From Aurantiochytrium sp. KH105 (taxonomy: Eukaryota; Sar; Bigyra; Thraustochytrida; Thraustochytriidae): a stretch of 64,000 nucleotides of DNA. The position numbers were made by a program, and so were the translations under genes. This document shows, one piece after another, positions 57,401 through 64,000 of the stretch. The stretch is from contig BGKB01000017.1 in the NCBI GenBank assembly GCA_003116975.1, positions 496,001 to 560,000 on the forward strand. The letters are read 5' to 3'. The notes beneath the pieces are model-generated. The model saw nothing but the letters and a program-made list of their open reading frames with translations, was not told where the DNA came from and did no database searches. How positions within the stretch are numbered: the stretch's first letter is position 1; each line of letters opens with the position of its first letter.

Positions 57401-58220
57401 TGCGGTAATTGGCATGGTTACCGACGTGTTGATCAATGCGCTAATCGTGTGGCGGATCATTATTACATCGAATTCTCTCGGTGGTGAATGGCAGAGATTG
57501 AAAAAATTCCAACAAAAGTGCTCAAAGAGCTGCCACGTCAGCGGATTTGTGAAGCAGGTTACGCTGGGCCTTCTCGCCAAAGCGAGTGGGCTCAAGTGGG
57601 GCCTTTCAAATGACAATGTCATTGGCAATGCAACGGAGTTGGGACGGCCGGTACAGGAGAAGAATGGCCATGTCACCACAAGGAGGCTCACAAATGACGA
57701 ACATGCCAAGCTGAGAATTCCGAATGGAAAGCGTGACGTCATTCAAAGCGCGAATACGAACAGTGTGAAGACACTTCGTCTCAGCGGGAATTCTCATCCA
57801 GAGGTAGGGTGCAACCAGAAACGATGCGTAGTGTGTGGCGAAGGTTCCCGAAAACGTTGTAGTTTTTGTAATGTTACCCTCCACGTCAGGCTTAAAACCT
57901 CAACAAGCCAGACCAAGACCTGTTGGCGGCAGTGGCATGAGGATGACATTGTTCGGCGCCGCAACTATGCTCGTCGGTCACCCACCGCGTCTTCAAGCCA
58001 TTCGGGAACAGTACACCGCAATCTTCGCATCACTCGGGTTCAAGCACGCCATGCTCTCATAGTCATCCTAGCGCGCCTTAGGCTTGCAACCAGCACGTTG
58101 AGTATGAGCACAGTTTACGCAGTGCCATGGCAGAGTTTCTCGCCTTTCGAACATAACAACTTGAACCAAACCTTAAAAATGATCCACATGGAAATTTCGA
58201 GCTCCAAACTTGCTCTGTAG
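54474..58220 (+). CDS. piggyBac-like transposase ORF with inserted YqaJ-like nuclease domain
   Basis: A 1248-residue uninterrupted ORF. The N-terminus has a small Cys/His cluster (C6, C9, H14, C22). From about 180 to 400 the layout follows piggyBac transposases: FLAFLAQL, an RFNTLQKHFRGF segment, a first acidic site in VTIDDRNRG (about 292), and a second-site region at about 365-385 reading CLGRGNPSEEL, where Gly stands in place of the expected Asp. An acidic linker follows (about 545-640). Residues about 655-865 resemble a YqaJ-type exonuclease (DWFMFKMLLITGTSA, FEIGLVQKKGRPGLGVSADN, HLLHQAAIYDSEYVVFCVG). Then comes the piggyBac third-site region YYYSASKQGVDGLDDL (about 944) and a C-terminal Cys-rich finger (about 1112-1140). 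Terminal repeats and TTAA duplications were not found. Confidence 0.6.
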   Translation: MEAVRCNACNEFGHKRSNHKDCRMNKKRRTDSAVEGPSSSNTSSTVRNTSFQSGSSRTAPCSLSTSASNCVAASAPAVTVSNAPISSATAPMQAATGTSFRQTWMKLHQEPLKLVSREEAARLCGVDVTAKHHVDSILDTLDSVCREKNNAEPWDETSLFLTILGADGKHHLLHSMCQSLLAADKAEIHEWEFLAFLAQLFWTTGYTKATKKESFELLSTFMKMKGYDGTDVLVDLTRFNTLQKHFRGFAPQASANASSHLDETDNAAKMHSLEEKLAEITLRLFANKYLRVTIDDRNRGTVSTSHPVNSYRPRKRHQNGAGSDAGADAIFRVKLFSQLNDRQYNQAQVLEKILQRIKDAAGGDVAGVQICLGRGNPSEELYKLCARLGFGLIVINDKERHQGNPFLSPTAHKDTRAKYVHRGWATSNLNIHPEYLVDDAPKLGSEIFAASKRLTCDSGRSNVIAHAYAVREYGDAKQSRIHRFVSMLPSDIEDAFKNTFVFESFGRVPESIAQTWLFYPASKFRRPTPIVTAVSEDDMETSSVGESCLDDGDIPLDGDDYEDEEYESNSEVCEGEENPEDASACVARCDDEICDALQSDRDRTTNPSHTEDTEPLPNEPMADAMRRISEAPSPERKDVEAHISASVVPLTAGQRCADWFMFKMLLITGTSAQRIANEDVGCRPFLYEDPTRAKPPQVLTSSALGRMLCAGWFQDRKPDKSKANRAMAIGIINKSEITRQLRKEKFVNAVFEIGLVQKKGRPGLGVSADNIIVIRPPGETNPAARIVAPLKMMTKVSPRTQARLTKVSRRHGPYFCCNVGSAIWFEAVPTEYRGHLLHQAAIYDSEYVVFCVGTTRTINYVVLVRSPLKTRQKWLQAFEEVEHRFINWAYAASPALSSSSIPCAYLEEDRELLASRLPLWSAYHSRLKSCGVFVPVRLTRSLVQYYYSASKQGVDGLDDLSERFESRALKTDWETNAVIGMVTDVLINALIVWRIIITSNSLGGEWQRLKKFQQKCSKSCHVSGFVKQVTLGLLAKASGLKWGLSNDNVIGNATELGRPVQEKNGHVTTRRLTNDEHAKLRIPNGKRDVIQSANTNSVKTLRLSGNSHPEVGCNQKRCVVCGEGSRKRCSFCNVTLHVRLKTSTSQTKTCWRQWHEDDIVRRRNYARRSPTASSSHSGTVHRNLRITRVQARHALIVILARLRLATSTLSMSTVYAVPWQSFSPFEHNNLNQTLKMIHMEISSSKLAL

Positions 58221-58553
58221 ACCTGCTATACATAGCTTAATTTCAGCACAATCATCGCCTACATGAAGCGAGCAAACACGACGCCATCGGCCCATTCAAA
58301 CGTTAGTTAGCTGTGAAACGCGTGCACGACACAATCTCAAGTAGCTTGCCTTGAGGACCGTAGCTGATCCGCACGAACTCCGCCGCTTGGCGACGCCGAG
58401 ACGCGGTAGAGTTCGTGCAGAAGAGCTGGAGCGGAGCTAGCGGAGCGGAGTTGAGGCGAGGAACTTGGGAACGATGGGGCTAGGGTGATTGTTGATTGAG
58501 AGCGCAAGTAAGGCCTATCTATCTATCGATCTGATGCGGTGGCTCGGGTGGGA
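58221..58553. other. Intergenic region with an inverted repeat
   Basis: Between the piggyBac-like stop and the R2 stop. It holds the perfect inverted repeat at 58371-58418 and no gene. Confidence 0.7.
58371..58418. repeat. Inverted repeat with 10-bp arms
   Basis: GCACGAACTC at 58371-58380 and its exact complement GAGTTCGTGC at 58409-58418, with a 28-bp loop containing a smaller GGCG/CGCC pairing. It might be a subterminal repeat of the mobile element or an RNA hairpin near the R2 3' end. Confidence 0.6.
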
Positions 58554-59723
58554 CTAGAACGTGGCTGCCTCGTCAAAGAGACTCTGCTTGTCAGAGGACA
58601 CCGTCTGGTACTCGGTGGCGCGTACCTCAAAGAAGTTTGGCTTCGTCACCAGTGCACTGCGCCTCATGAAGTCCAGCGGGTTGTTGGCCTCGTAGATCTT
58701 GCTGTAACCCATGTGCACGAGCCAAAAGTCTGCAACGTAGCGAATGTACTCGACCATGTCGCCATTTCGAAGCCCCACCAAGTTCACGGGCAGGGCCTCG
58801 GTGAGGAAGGTCTCTTCGAGGGCCACAGCAGTTCGGAAAATCTCGTGCACCTCGCTCTCAGGAAGACGCTCCTTGAGGAGCGCGTAAACTTCGATGGCGA
58901 AGCGAACATGAAGAGTCTCGTCACGTTGGATGTAGTCATTCGCCTGAGAAAGGCCACGAAGGAGGCCTCTGCTGCGAAAGTAGAAGATGGACGCGAATGA
59001 CCCAGCAAACATGATGCCCTCAAGGCAAATGAATGCGACGAGGCGCTTCGCGAAGGACGACGACTCGCGATGCGAGAACCCAAGAGCCCACTGGGCTTTG
59101 GCTGCAATGACAGGCATTGAGCGAACTGCGTCAAACACAAAGGCTTTCTCCGCGGCATCGTCGAAGTAGGTGTCGATGATCGTCGCATACGTCTCAGCGT
59201 GGATCTGCTCGTTGAATGCCTGCCACTGGTAGAACATGGTGATCTCAAGGACCTTGAGCTCCTCGACAAAGTTAATCGAGAGGTTCTCTGCAACAACAGA
59301 GTCCATGCCAGCAAAAAAGCACAGGACATGCTTGAGGAAATGACGCTCATTGTCCGTGAGCTTTTCCTTCCAGTCTTTGAGGTCATTCGACAAGTCGATG
59401 TCGTCTGCGAACCAGGTACTTGGGAGCGCTTCATCCTTGTAGATCCTCCACAGGTCGGGATTAAGGATTGGAAAACAGCTGGAGCGCGACGGCTTGTCTC
59501 GGACGACGAGCGGGTACGCGTCATCTTGCTGCAACTTCCTTGCTATGGCTCGCTCACCTTGCACTGGCGGCTGTTGAGTAGCTCGTGACTCGGAGCTTGC
59601 TCTGGCTTGTGGTCTGGTCGTCAAGCTCGTTGGGGTCTTGCTGCTGGTGAATGTGGTGGTGGGGGTGGGGCGTGTGGGCTCGGGTTGGGCCCAAGCACCG
59701 TAGACTGACAGGCTGGCAGACAA
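58554..59723 (-). CDS. Ribonucleotide reductase small subunit (R2), divergent but intact core; 5' end unresolved
   Basis: Class Ia R2, which supplies the tyrosyl radical to the R1 subunit for dNTP synthesis. All diiron ligands and the radical tyrosine are present (D141, E172, H175, Y179, E235, E269, H272 in this frame, each +2 relative to mouse R2). The motifs are AFNEQIHAETY, CLEGIMFAGSF and QRDETLH. The C-terminus ends SLFDEAATF rather than the usual FTLDADF-type tail. The first ~80 residues are low complexity and contain no Met: the frame opens at a TTG and its first ATG is at residue 140, so true N-terminal exon(s) must lie upstream. A GTGAGT donor-like site at 59730 and AG-ending tracts near 59644 support an intron. 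The sequence is clearly different from the decayed R2 at 52276. Confidence 0.88.
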   Translation of the reverse strand: MSASLSVYGAWAQPEPTRPTPTTTFTSSKTPTSLTTRPQARASSESRATQQPPVQGERAIARKLQQDDAYPLVVRDKPSRSSCFPILNPDLWRIYKDEALPSTWFADDIDLSNDLKDWKEKLTDNERHFLKHVLCFFAGMDSVVAENLSINFVEELKVLEITMFYQWQAFNEQIHAETYATIIDTYFDDAAEKAFVFDAVRSMPVIAAKAQWALGFSHRESSSFAKRLVAFICLEGIMFAGSFASIFYFRSRGLLRGLSQANDYIQRDETLHVRFAIEVYALLKERLPESEVHEIFRTAVALEETFLTEALPVNLVGLRNGDMVEYIRYVADFWLVHMGYSKIYEANNPLDFMRRSALVTKPNFFEVRATEYQTVSSDKQSLFDEAATF

Positions 59724-59854
59724 AACTCACGGAAGCGCGTGAAGTGCTTGTAGGTAGGTCAATGCGTATATGATCTCAACGCCCTCGCGTTATGGCCATG
59801 ATGAGTCAGTCAAGTCAAGTGTGGGCATTGCATAAACGTTAAATCATCGTCATA

Positions 59855-60400
59855 ATGACTTCTTTAACCAGACTCGAGCAGTGCCTTCTCAAGGCGGACG
59901 CGGCACTGTCGCGAGCGCACGGTAGGCAAGTTCGGAGCCACCCCGATGGCCAACTCTCGGGAGCTTCGAACAGGGAGCAACAACTGCAGCAGCAGAAGGA
60001 TCGTCAGCTTGCACACATCTCAGCGCTCAACTCGGAGGAAAGCAGGTGGGGAAAGGCCACAAAGCGGACTCGGCAAGATGCTGCCATCGAGGACATGGAA
60101 ATGCTGTTTCAGGAGGTCATTGTGGACTTGGACTACAAAGAAGCGACCCCAATCTTCAGGACATTTGTTGATCCAAACTTCTACGTAAGACTTTCCCTGA
60201 ATCAAGATCATCCAAGCCACCTCAGTCTCCTCAACGCGGTCGTCGAGTATCGCGGTCTCATCAAGGAAGGTGAGCGAATCATGAGTATCGGTAGAGGCGA
60301 TGCTTTGCGAAACTTTCTCGCTGGGCCGTTTTCAAGGTTCCTCTGCAACTACGCTCAGATGATTTTCTTATTTGAGCTTCAGACAAGCTCCGAAACCTAG
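59855..60400 (+). CDS. Hypothetical protein
   Basis: A 181-residue ORF from an ATG at 59855, head to head with the R2 gene. The N-terminal third is Gln/Ser-rich and helical (REQQLQQQKDRQLAHISAL). The rest is mixed alpha/beta with an acidic patch (MEMLFQEVIVDLDYKE) and a Phe/Leu-rich C-terminus. No family recognised. Composition and length suggest a real gene, possibly with further exons downstream. Confidence 0.4.
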   Translation: MTSLTRLEQCLLKADAALSRAHGRQVRSHPDGQLSGASNREQQLQQQKDRQLAHISALNSEESRWGKATKRTRQDAAIEDMEMLFQEVIVDLDYKEATPIFRTFVDPNFYVRLSLNQDHPSHLSLLNAVVEYRGLIKEGERIMSIGRGDALRNFLAGPFSRFLCNYAQMIFLFELQTSSET

Positions 60401-60701
60401 GGAGGGCCAGAATCTGGCGAAGCAAGAAAAACGCACCAAAACAACAGCATTTCGAACGTTAAGGGCGACATTCATCCCAGTTTCTTTTGCACCCTGTAAG
60501 ACCCTCCGTCGGTGGTGACCATTCTTTCTGCCCATCTACATGCGCTGTCTTTGTTTGCCACCCTTGCGAGGATCGCAAAGCGCTGCACACTGCCCGTTCT
60601 CCTCAAGCAAACAACATTTGCAGCAAGACGCTCGCGCGGCTGGACATCATCCAAAGCGAGAAGCTACAAGATCGCATTTACAAAGAAGTTCGTCGTCGGC
60701 G

Positions 60702-61004
60702 ATGCTACCCACAGCAGCGATTGCTGGCAACGGCCAAGAGCCAACAAATGCGGCGGCAACGACGTCTGCAGCAAGACGCGAGGCGAGTCACGAGAGGGCA
60801 ACATGGTCAGTAGAGAGAATTCTCGCAAAGCTTGACAGAGACATTGAAGCATACTGCGTGCTTTTGAATGACGTTGACGAGCTCGCTAGACTCATTACCG
60901 AGACAAGTCAGGGCCATATTTTGGCCTTCAATACAATCTTCACCTCGATAAGTCGCGAGCTCAAGGAACTCAGGGATGGTGTCGCCCCGCGTGCTCCGAA
61001 GTGA
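60702..61004 (+). CDS. Hypothetical helical ORF, possible exon
   Basis: About 100 residues from an ATG at 60702. The C-terminal two thirds read as a plausible amphipathic helical protein (WSVERILAKLDRDIEAYCVLLNDV, NTIFTSISRELKELRD). It is followed almost at once by another small frame (61019) and preceded by the ORF at 59855, so all three may belong to one spliced gene. No motif identifies it. Confidence 0.25.
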   Translation: MLPTAAIAGNGQEPTNAAATTSAARREASHERATWSVERILAKLDRDIEAYCVLLNDVDELARLITETSQGHILAFNTIFTSISRELKELRDGVAPRAPK

Positions 61005-61018
61005 ATCGACGTCTTCTG

Positions 61019-61273
61019 ATGGACGAGCTGGATGCGCGACGCGATGCTCTGCAGTTCGTGACACGAGCCAAGGGCAAGCTCATTGTCAAACGCTTAAAAA
61101 CACTGCGGAGGAAAATCGCCTCCACATCCTCCTCCTCTCCCAACACCGCAGACATTTACATGGAAAGGTCCTACAACCAGCTTGTGACGATTCTTCGGTT
61201 CCGATACAACACAATCAGAAAGGAGAATTTCTCATGGCGCCCAACAAATCATTCCCAAGTCCGCACCTCATGA
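61019..61273 (+). CDS. Hypothetical basic helical ORF, possible exon
   Basis: An 84-residue ORF (ATG at 61019) rich in Arg, Lys and Leu (DALQFVTRAKGKLIVKRLKTLRRK). No family recognised. It ends 52 bp before the convergent stop of the TPR gene. Confidence 0.25.
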   Translation: MDELDARRDALQFVTRAKGKLIVKRLKTLRRKIASTSSSSPNTADIYMERSYNQLVTILRFRYNTIRKENFSWRPTNHSQVRTS

Positions 61274-61324
61274 AAGAAAAGCACTTTGTAAAGAAGAAAA
61301 AACACAGAACGAGATAATTTGTCT

Positions 61325-64000
61325 TTATCGGCGGAAAGGTTTCTTGCTCCAACAGAAAAGAGCCGAGACCTTGAGAGGCAGGCGTTTGGCCGTTAATCTC
61401 CGGAGCTGTTCTTCTGACTTGACTGTCAATGGATGTTCGGCACCCAATTTATCTTGACGAATGGAAAGTGCCCGCTGTGACACGGCAGCGTCATGCGTCG
61501 CCTCTGCGAGCCAGTATAGCGATTCTGCGGTCGAATCGTGATCCACGCCCAAGCGTTCTTCCCGAATCTCCAAGGACTTTTGCATCGCAGCAACAGCCTC
61601 GCCACGCCTAGCACCGCCTAAACCCATCAGAGCACGACCCTTGGCGAGCCAGGCAAAGCTAAGGCGGGGGTGTGAGTCGTCGGACGCAAAAACGATGCTT
61701 AGAATTTCCAAGGACGCGTCAGCATTCTCAAGAGCCTCATCGAATCGCATGAGGTCAGACAATGTGAATGACATCCAGTACTGCACAAAGGCCACACCAT
61801 CATTCCTTGGCCCACACTTTTCTATTTTGATACTGAGAGCCTCCTTGTACAGCTTAAGAGCTTCGTTGTACTGCCCCTGGAAGGAAAGAACATTGGCCAT
61901 ATTGTACATTATAGTTGCCGTTTCAGGGTGCTTCGCTCCATATTTCTCCTTAAAGATCTCCAAAACCTCACGGTATAGCTTGAGGGCTGCGTCATAATGG
62001 CCTCGACGATAGAGAACGACGGCCATGTTATTCATTGTGCTTGCTGTTCCAGGGTGCCTCGGCCCGAGCTTTTCCTTTTTGATCTCGAGAACTTGCTGGT
62101 CCAGCTCGATCGCTGCCTCATACTGACCCTGCGAATCGAGCACGCCAGCAATGCTGGCCATCGTCGCGGCCGTTGAATCATGGGTTGGCCCGAGCTTTTC
62201 TTTTCTGATTTCCAGCACCTCATAATACAGCTCGAGCGCTGCGTCGTACTGGGCCTGCAAATAGAGCACGTTAGCAATATTGGCCATCGTCGTCGCCGTT
62301 GAAGGGTGCCTCGGTCCGAGCTTTTCTTTTTGGATCTCAAGAACCTCATAATACAGCTCGAGCGCTGCATCGTACTGGGCCTGCGATTTGAGCACGCCAG
62401 CAATATTGGCCATCGTCGTCGCCGTTGACGGGTGCCTCGGTCCGAGCTTTTCTTTTTCGATCTCAAGAACCTCATAATACAGCTCGAGCGCTGCATCGTA
62501 CTGGGCCTGCGAATGGAGCACGCCAGCGATGTTGTACATCACCGCCGCCGTTGAATCATGGGTTGGCCCGAGCTTTTCTTTTCTGATTTCCAGCACCTCA
62601 TAATACAGCTCGAGCGCTGCATCGTATTCGCCCTGCGAATCGAGCACGCCAGCGATGCACTCTATCGTCATCGCCGTCGACGGGTGCCTCGGTCCGAGCT
62701 TTTCTTTTTCGATCTCAAGAACCTCATAATACAGCTCAAGCGCTGCGTCGTACTGAGCCTGCGAATGGAGCACGCCAGCGATGTAGTACATCACCGCCGC
62801 CGTTGAATCATGGGTTGGCCCGAGCTTTTCCTTTCTGATTTCCAGCACCTCATAATACAGCTCGAGCGCTGCGTCGTACTGGGCCTGCGACTCCAGCACG
62901 CCAGCAATATTTGACATCGTCGTCGCCGTGTCAACGTGCTTCGGCCCGAGCTTTTCCTTTCTGATTTCCAGCACCTCATAATACAGCTCGAGCGCTGCGT
63001 CGTACTGGCCCTGCGTACGCAACACAAGAGCAATACCGGCCATCGTCGTCGCAGTATAAGGGTGCCTCGGTCCGAGCTGTTCCTTTCTAATTTCCAGCAC
63101 CTCTTGGTAAAGCTTCAATGCTGCGTCGTATTGGCCCTGCGAATACAACACACCAGCCATATTGTGCATCATCGTCGCCGTTTCAGGATGTCTCGATCCG
63201 AGCTTTTCCTTGTCGATCTCGAGAACTTGTTGGTATAGCTCGAGCGCTGCGTCGTCCTGGCCCTGGGATCTAAGAACGATGGCAATATCGGCCATCGTCG
63301 TCGCCGTGCAAATATGTCTCGGCCCGAGCTTTTCCTTGCGAATCTCAAGAACTTCTTGAAAAATTTTTAGCGCTGCGTCGTACTGGCCCTGGGATCTAAG
63401 AACGCGAGCGAGACAATTCATCGTGTTTGCCGTTACTGGGTGCCGCGGTCCGAGAATTTCTTTTTCTATCTCGAGAACGTCTTGGTGCAGCTCCAGGGCT
63501 GCGTCATACTGACCCTGCAAATCTCGCATGTCAGCAATGCTGTGCATCGCCCCCGCCGTTGATGGGTGCTTTGGCCCAAGCATTTCCTTGTTAATCTCGA
63601 GGACTTGCTCGTACAGCTCGAGCGCTGCGTCGTACTGGCCCTGCGAATGCAGCACGCCAGCAATATCGGTCATCGTCGTCGCCGTGCCAGGATGTCTCGG
63701 CCCGAGCTTTTCCTTGCGAATCTCGAGGACTTGCTGGTATAGCTCGAGCGCTGCGTCGTACTGGCCCTGCGAATGCAGCACGCAAGCGGTACATGCCATT
63801 GTGTTTGCCGTTGCTGGGTGCCGCGGCCCGAGACTTTCTTTTTGTATCTCGAGAACGTCTTGGTGCAGATCCAGGGCTGCGTCATACTGACCCTGCACGT
63901 TTAGTATGTCAGCAATCATGTGCATCGCCACCGCGGTTGACGGGTGTCTCGGCCCCAAATTTTCTCTGTCGATCTCAAGAACCTGCTGAAAAAGCCCGAG
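61325..64000 (-). CDS. Kinesin-light-chain-type TPR protein (5' end beyond window)
   Basis: At least 891 residues, open to the window edge, so the N-terminus is missing. It is built of about 18 TPR units of 42 residues, of the kinesin light chain/nephrocystin-3 type, each reading roughly LGPRHPxTATTMxNIAGVLxSQGQYDAALELYxEVLEIxKEK. The DNA repeats with a period of 126 bp and high identity. Units 10-13 show a dimeric pattern. The last ~150 residues diverge (ASDDSHPRLSFAWLAKGRAL and a final TPR-like pair) and end in a basic tail (AKRLPLKVSALFCWSKKPFRR). These proteins act as peptide-binding scaffolds; with no other domain in view, the specific function is unknown. N-terminal domains such as NB-ARC may lie beyond 64000. 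Confidence 0.9.
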   Translation of the reverse strand, partial: LGLFQQVLEIDRENLGPRHPSTAVAMHMIADILNVQGQYDAALDLHQDVLEIQKESLGPRHPATANTMACTACVLHSQGQYDAALELYQQVLEIRKEKLGPRHPGTATTMTDIAGVLHSQGQYDAALELYEQVLEINKEMLGPKHPSTAGAMHSIADMRDLQGQYDAALELHQDVLEIEKEILGPRHPVTANTMNCLARVLRSQGQYDAALKIFQEVLEIRKEKLGPRHICTATTMADIAIVLRSQGQDDAALELYQQVLEIDKEKLGSRHPETATMMHNMAGVLYSQGQYDAALKLYQEVLEIRKEQLGPRHPYTATTMAGIALVLRTQGQYDAALELYYEVLEIRKEKLGPKHVDTATTMSNIAGVLESQAQYDAALELYYEVLEIRKEKLGPTHDSTAAVMYYIAGVLHSQAQYDAALELYYEVLEIEKEKLGPRHPSTAMTIECIAGVLDSQGEYDAALELYYEVLEIRKEKLGPTHDSTAAVMYNIAGVLHSQAQYDAALELYYEVLEIEKEKLGPRHPSTATTMANIAGVLKSQAQYDAALELYYEVLEIQKEKLGPRHPSTATTMANIANVLYLQAQYDAALELYYEVLEIRKEKLGPTHDSTAATMASIAGVLDSQGQYEAAIELDQQVLEIKKEKLGPRHPGTASTMNNMAVVLYRRGHYDAALKLYREVLEIFKEKYGAKHPETATIMYNMANVLSFQGQYNEALKLYKEALSIKIEKCGPRNDGVAFVQYWMSFTLSDLMRFDEALENADASLEILSIVFASDDSHPRLSFAWLAKGRALMGLGGARRGEAVAAMQKSLEIREERLGVDHDSTAESLYWLAEATHDAAVSQRALSIRQDKLGAEHPLTVKSEEQLRRLTAKRLPLKVSALFCWSKKPFRR

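Noticed and set aside
54102-58238. TTAA tetranucleotides near 54102 and 58235 as possible piggyBac target duplications
   Set aside because: The adjacent bases are not inverted repeats of each other, so they do not define element ends.

Overview
The window is eukaryotic nuclear DNA from a GC-rich, intron-poor protist. Genes are mostly single long exons with low-complexity intergenic DNA between them. They encode JMJD6, RNA polymerase II RPB3, mitochondrial IBA57, an axonemal CFAP46-like protein, a golgin, a GPI mannosyltransferase and a mitochondrial pyruvate carrier. The ciliary protein, the gene style and the secreted Cys-rich families fit a zoosporic stramenopile such as a thraustochytrid. 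That placement is inference; no rRNA or other phylogenetic marker is present.

Layout. 1-2.6 kb: simple repeats, including a GGAAT/GGCAT satellite. 2.7-8.3 kb: JMJD6 (+), RPB3 (-), IBA57 (+). 8.5-21.4 kb: CFAP46-like protein (-) head to head with an IQ/SFI1-like protein (+), then a PIG-Z/SMP3-type mannosyltransferase (-) whose first exon lies behind a 183-nt intron. 21.4-24.6 kb: mostly non-coding. 24.6-36.3 kb: ethanolamine-phosphate cytidylyltransferase, a WD40 protein with prion-like flanks, an EF-hand protein, a trypsin-like protease and a hotdog-type protein. 37.9-43.3 kb: three secreted Cys-rich proteins; two share one 8-cysteine module, and one of them carries seven copies of an exact 177-bp repeat. 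44.6-48.2 kb: a GMAP-210/Rud3-type golgin. 48.8-51.7 kb: a fused MPC1-MPC2 pyruvate carrier and a lipoyl-only mitochondrial protein. 52.3-59.7 kb: a decayed ribonucleotide reductase R2 gene, a piggyBac-like ORF with a YqaJ-like nuclease domain, and an intact divergent R2. 59.9-64 kb: small hypothetical ORFs and a kinesin-light-chain-type TPR gene that runs off the window end.

How the genes fit together. The MPC fusion and the lipoyl protein are adjacent, co-oriented and both plausibly act on mitochondrial pyruvate. CFAP46 and the IQ/SFI1-like protein are both candidate cilium or basal-body proteins transcribed from one 0.8-kb divergent region. The decayed R2 resembles canonical eukaryotic R2 while the intact R2 is divergent. 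The strongest new candidates are the single-chain MPC with an extra hydrophobic linker helix, the 8-Cys module family, and the piggyBac/YqaJ composite. No tRNA, rRNA, CRISPR array or bacterial-type operon was recognised.
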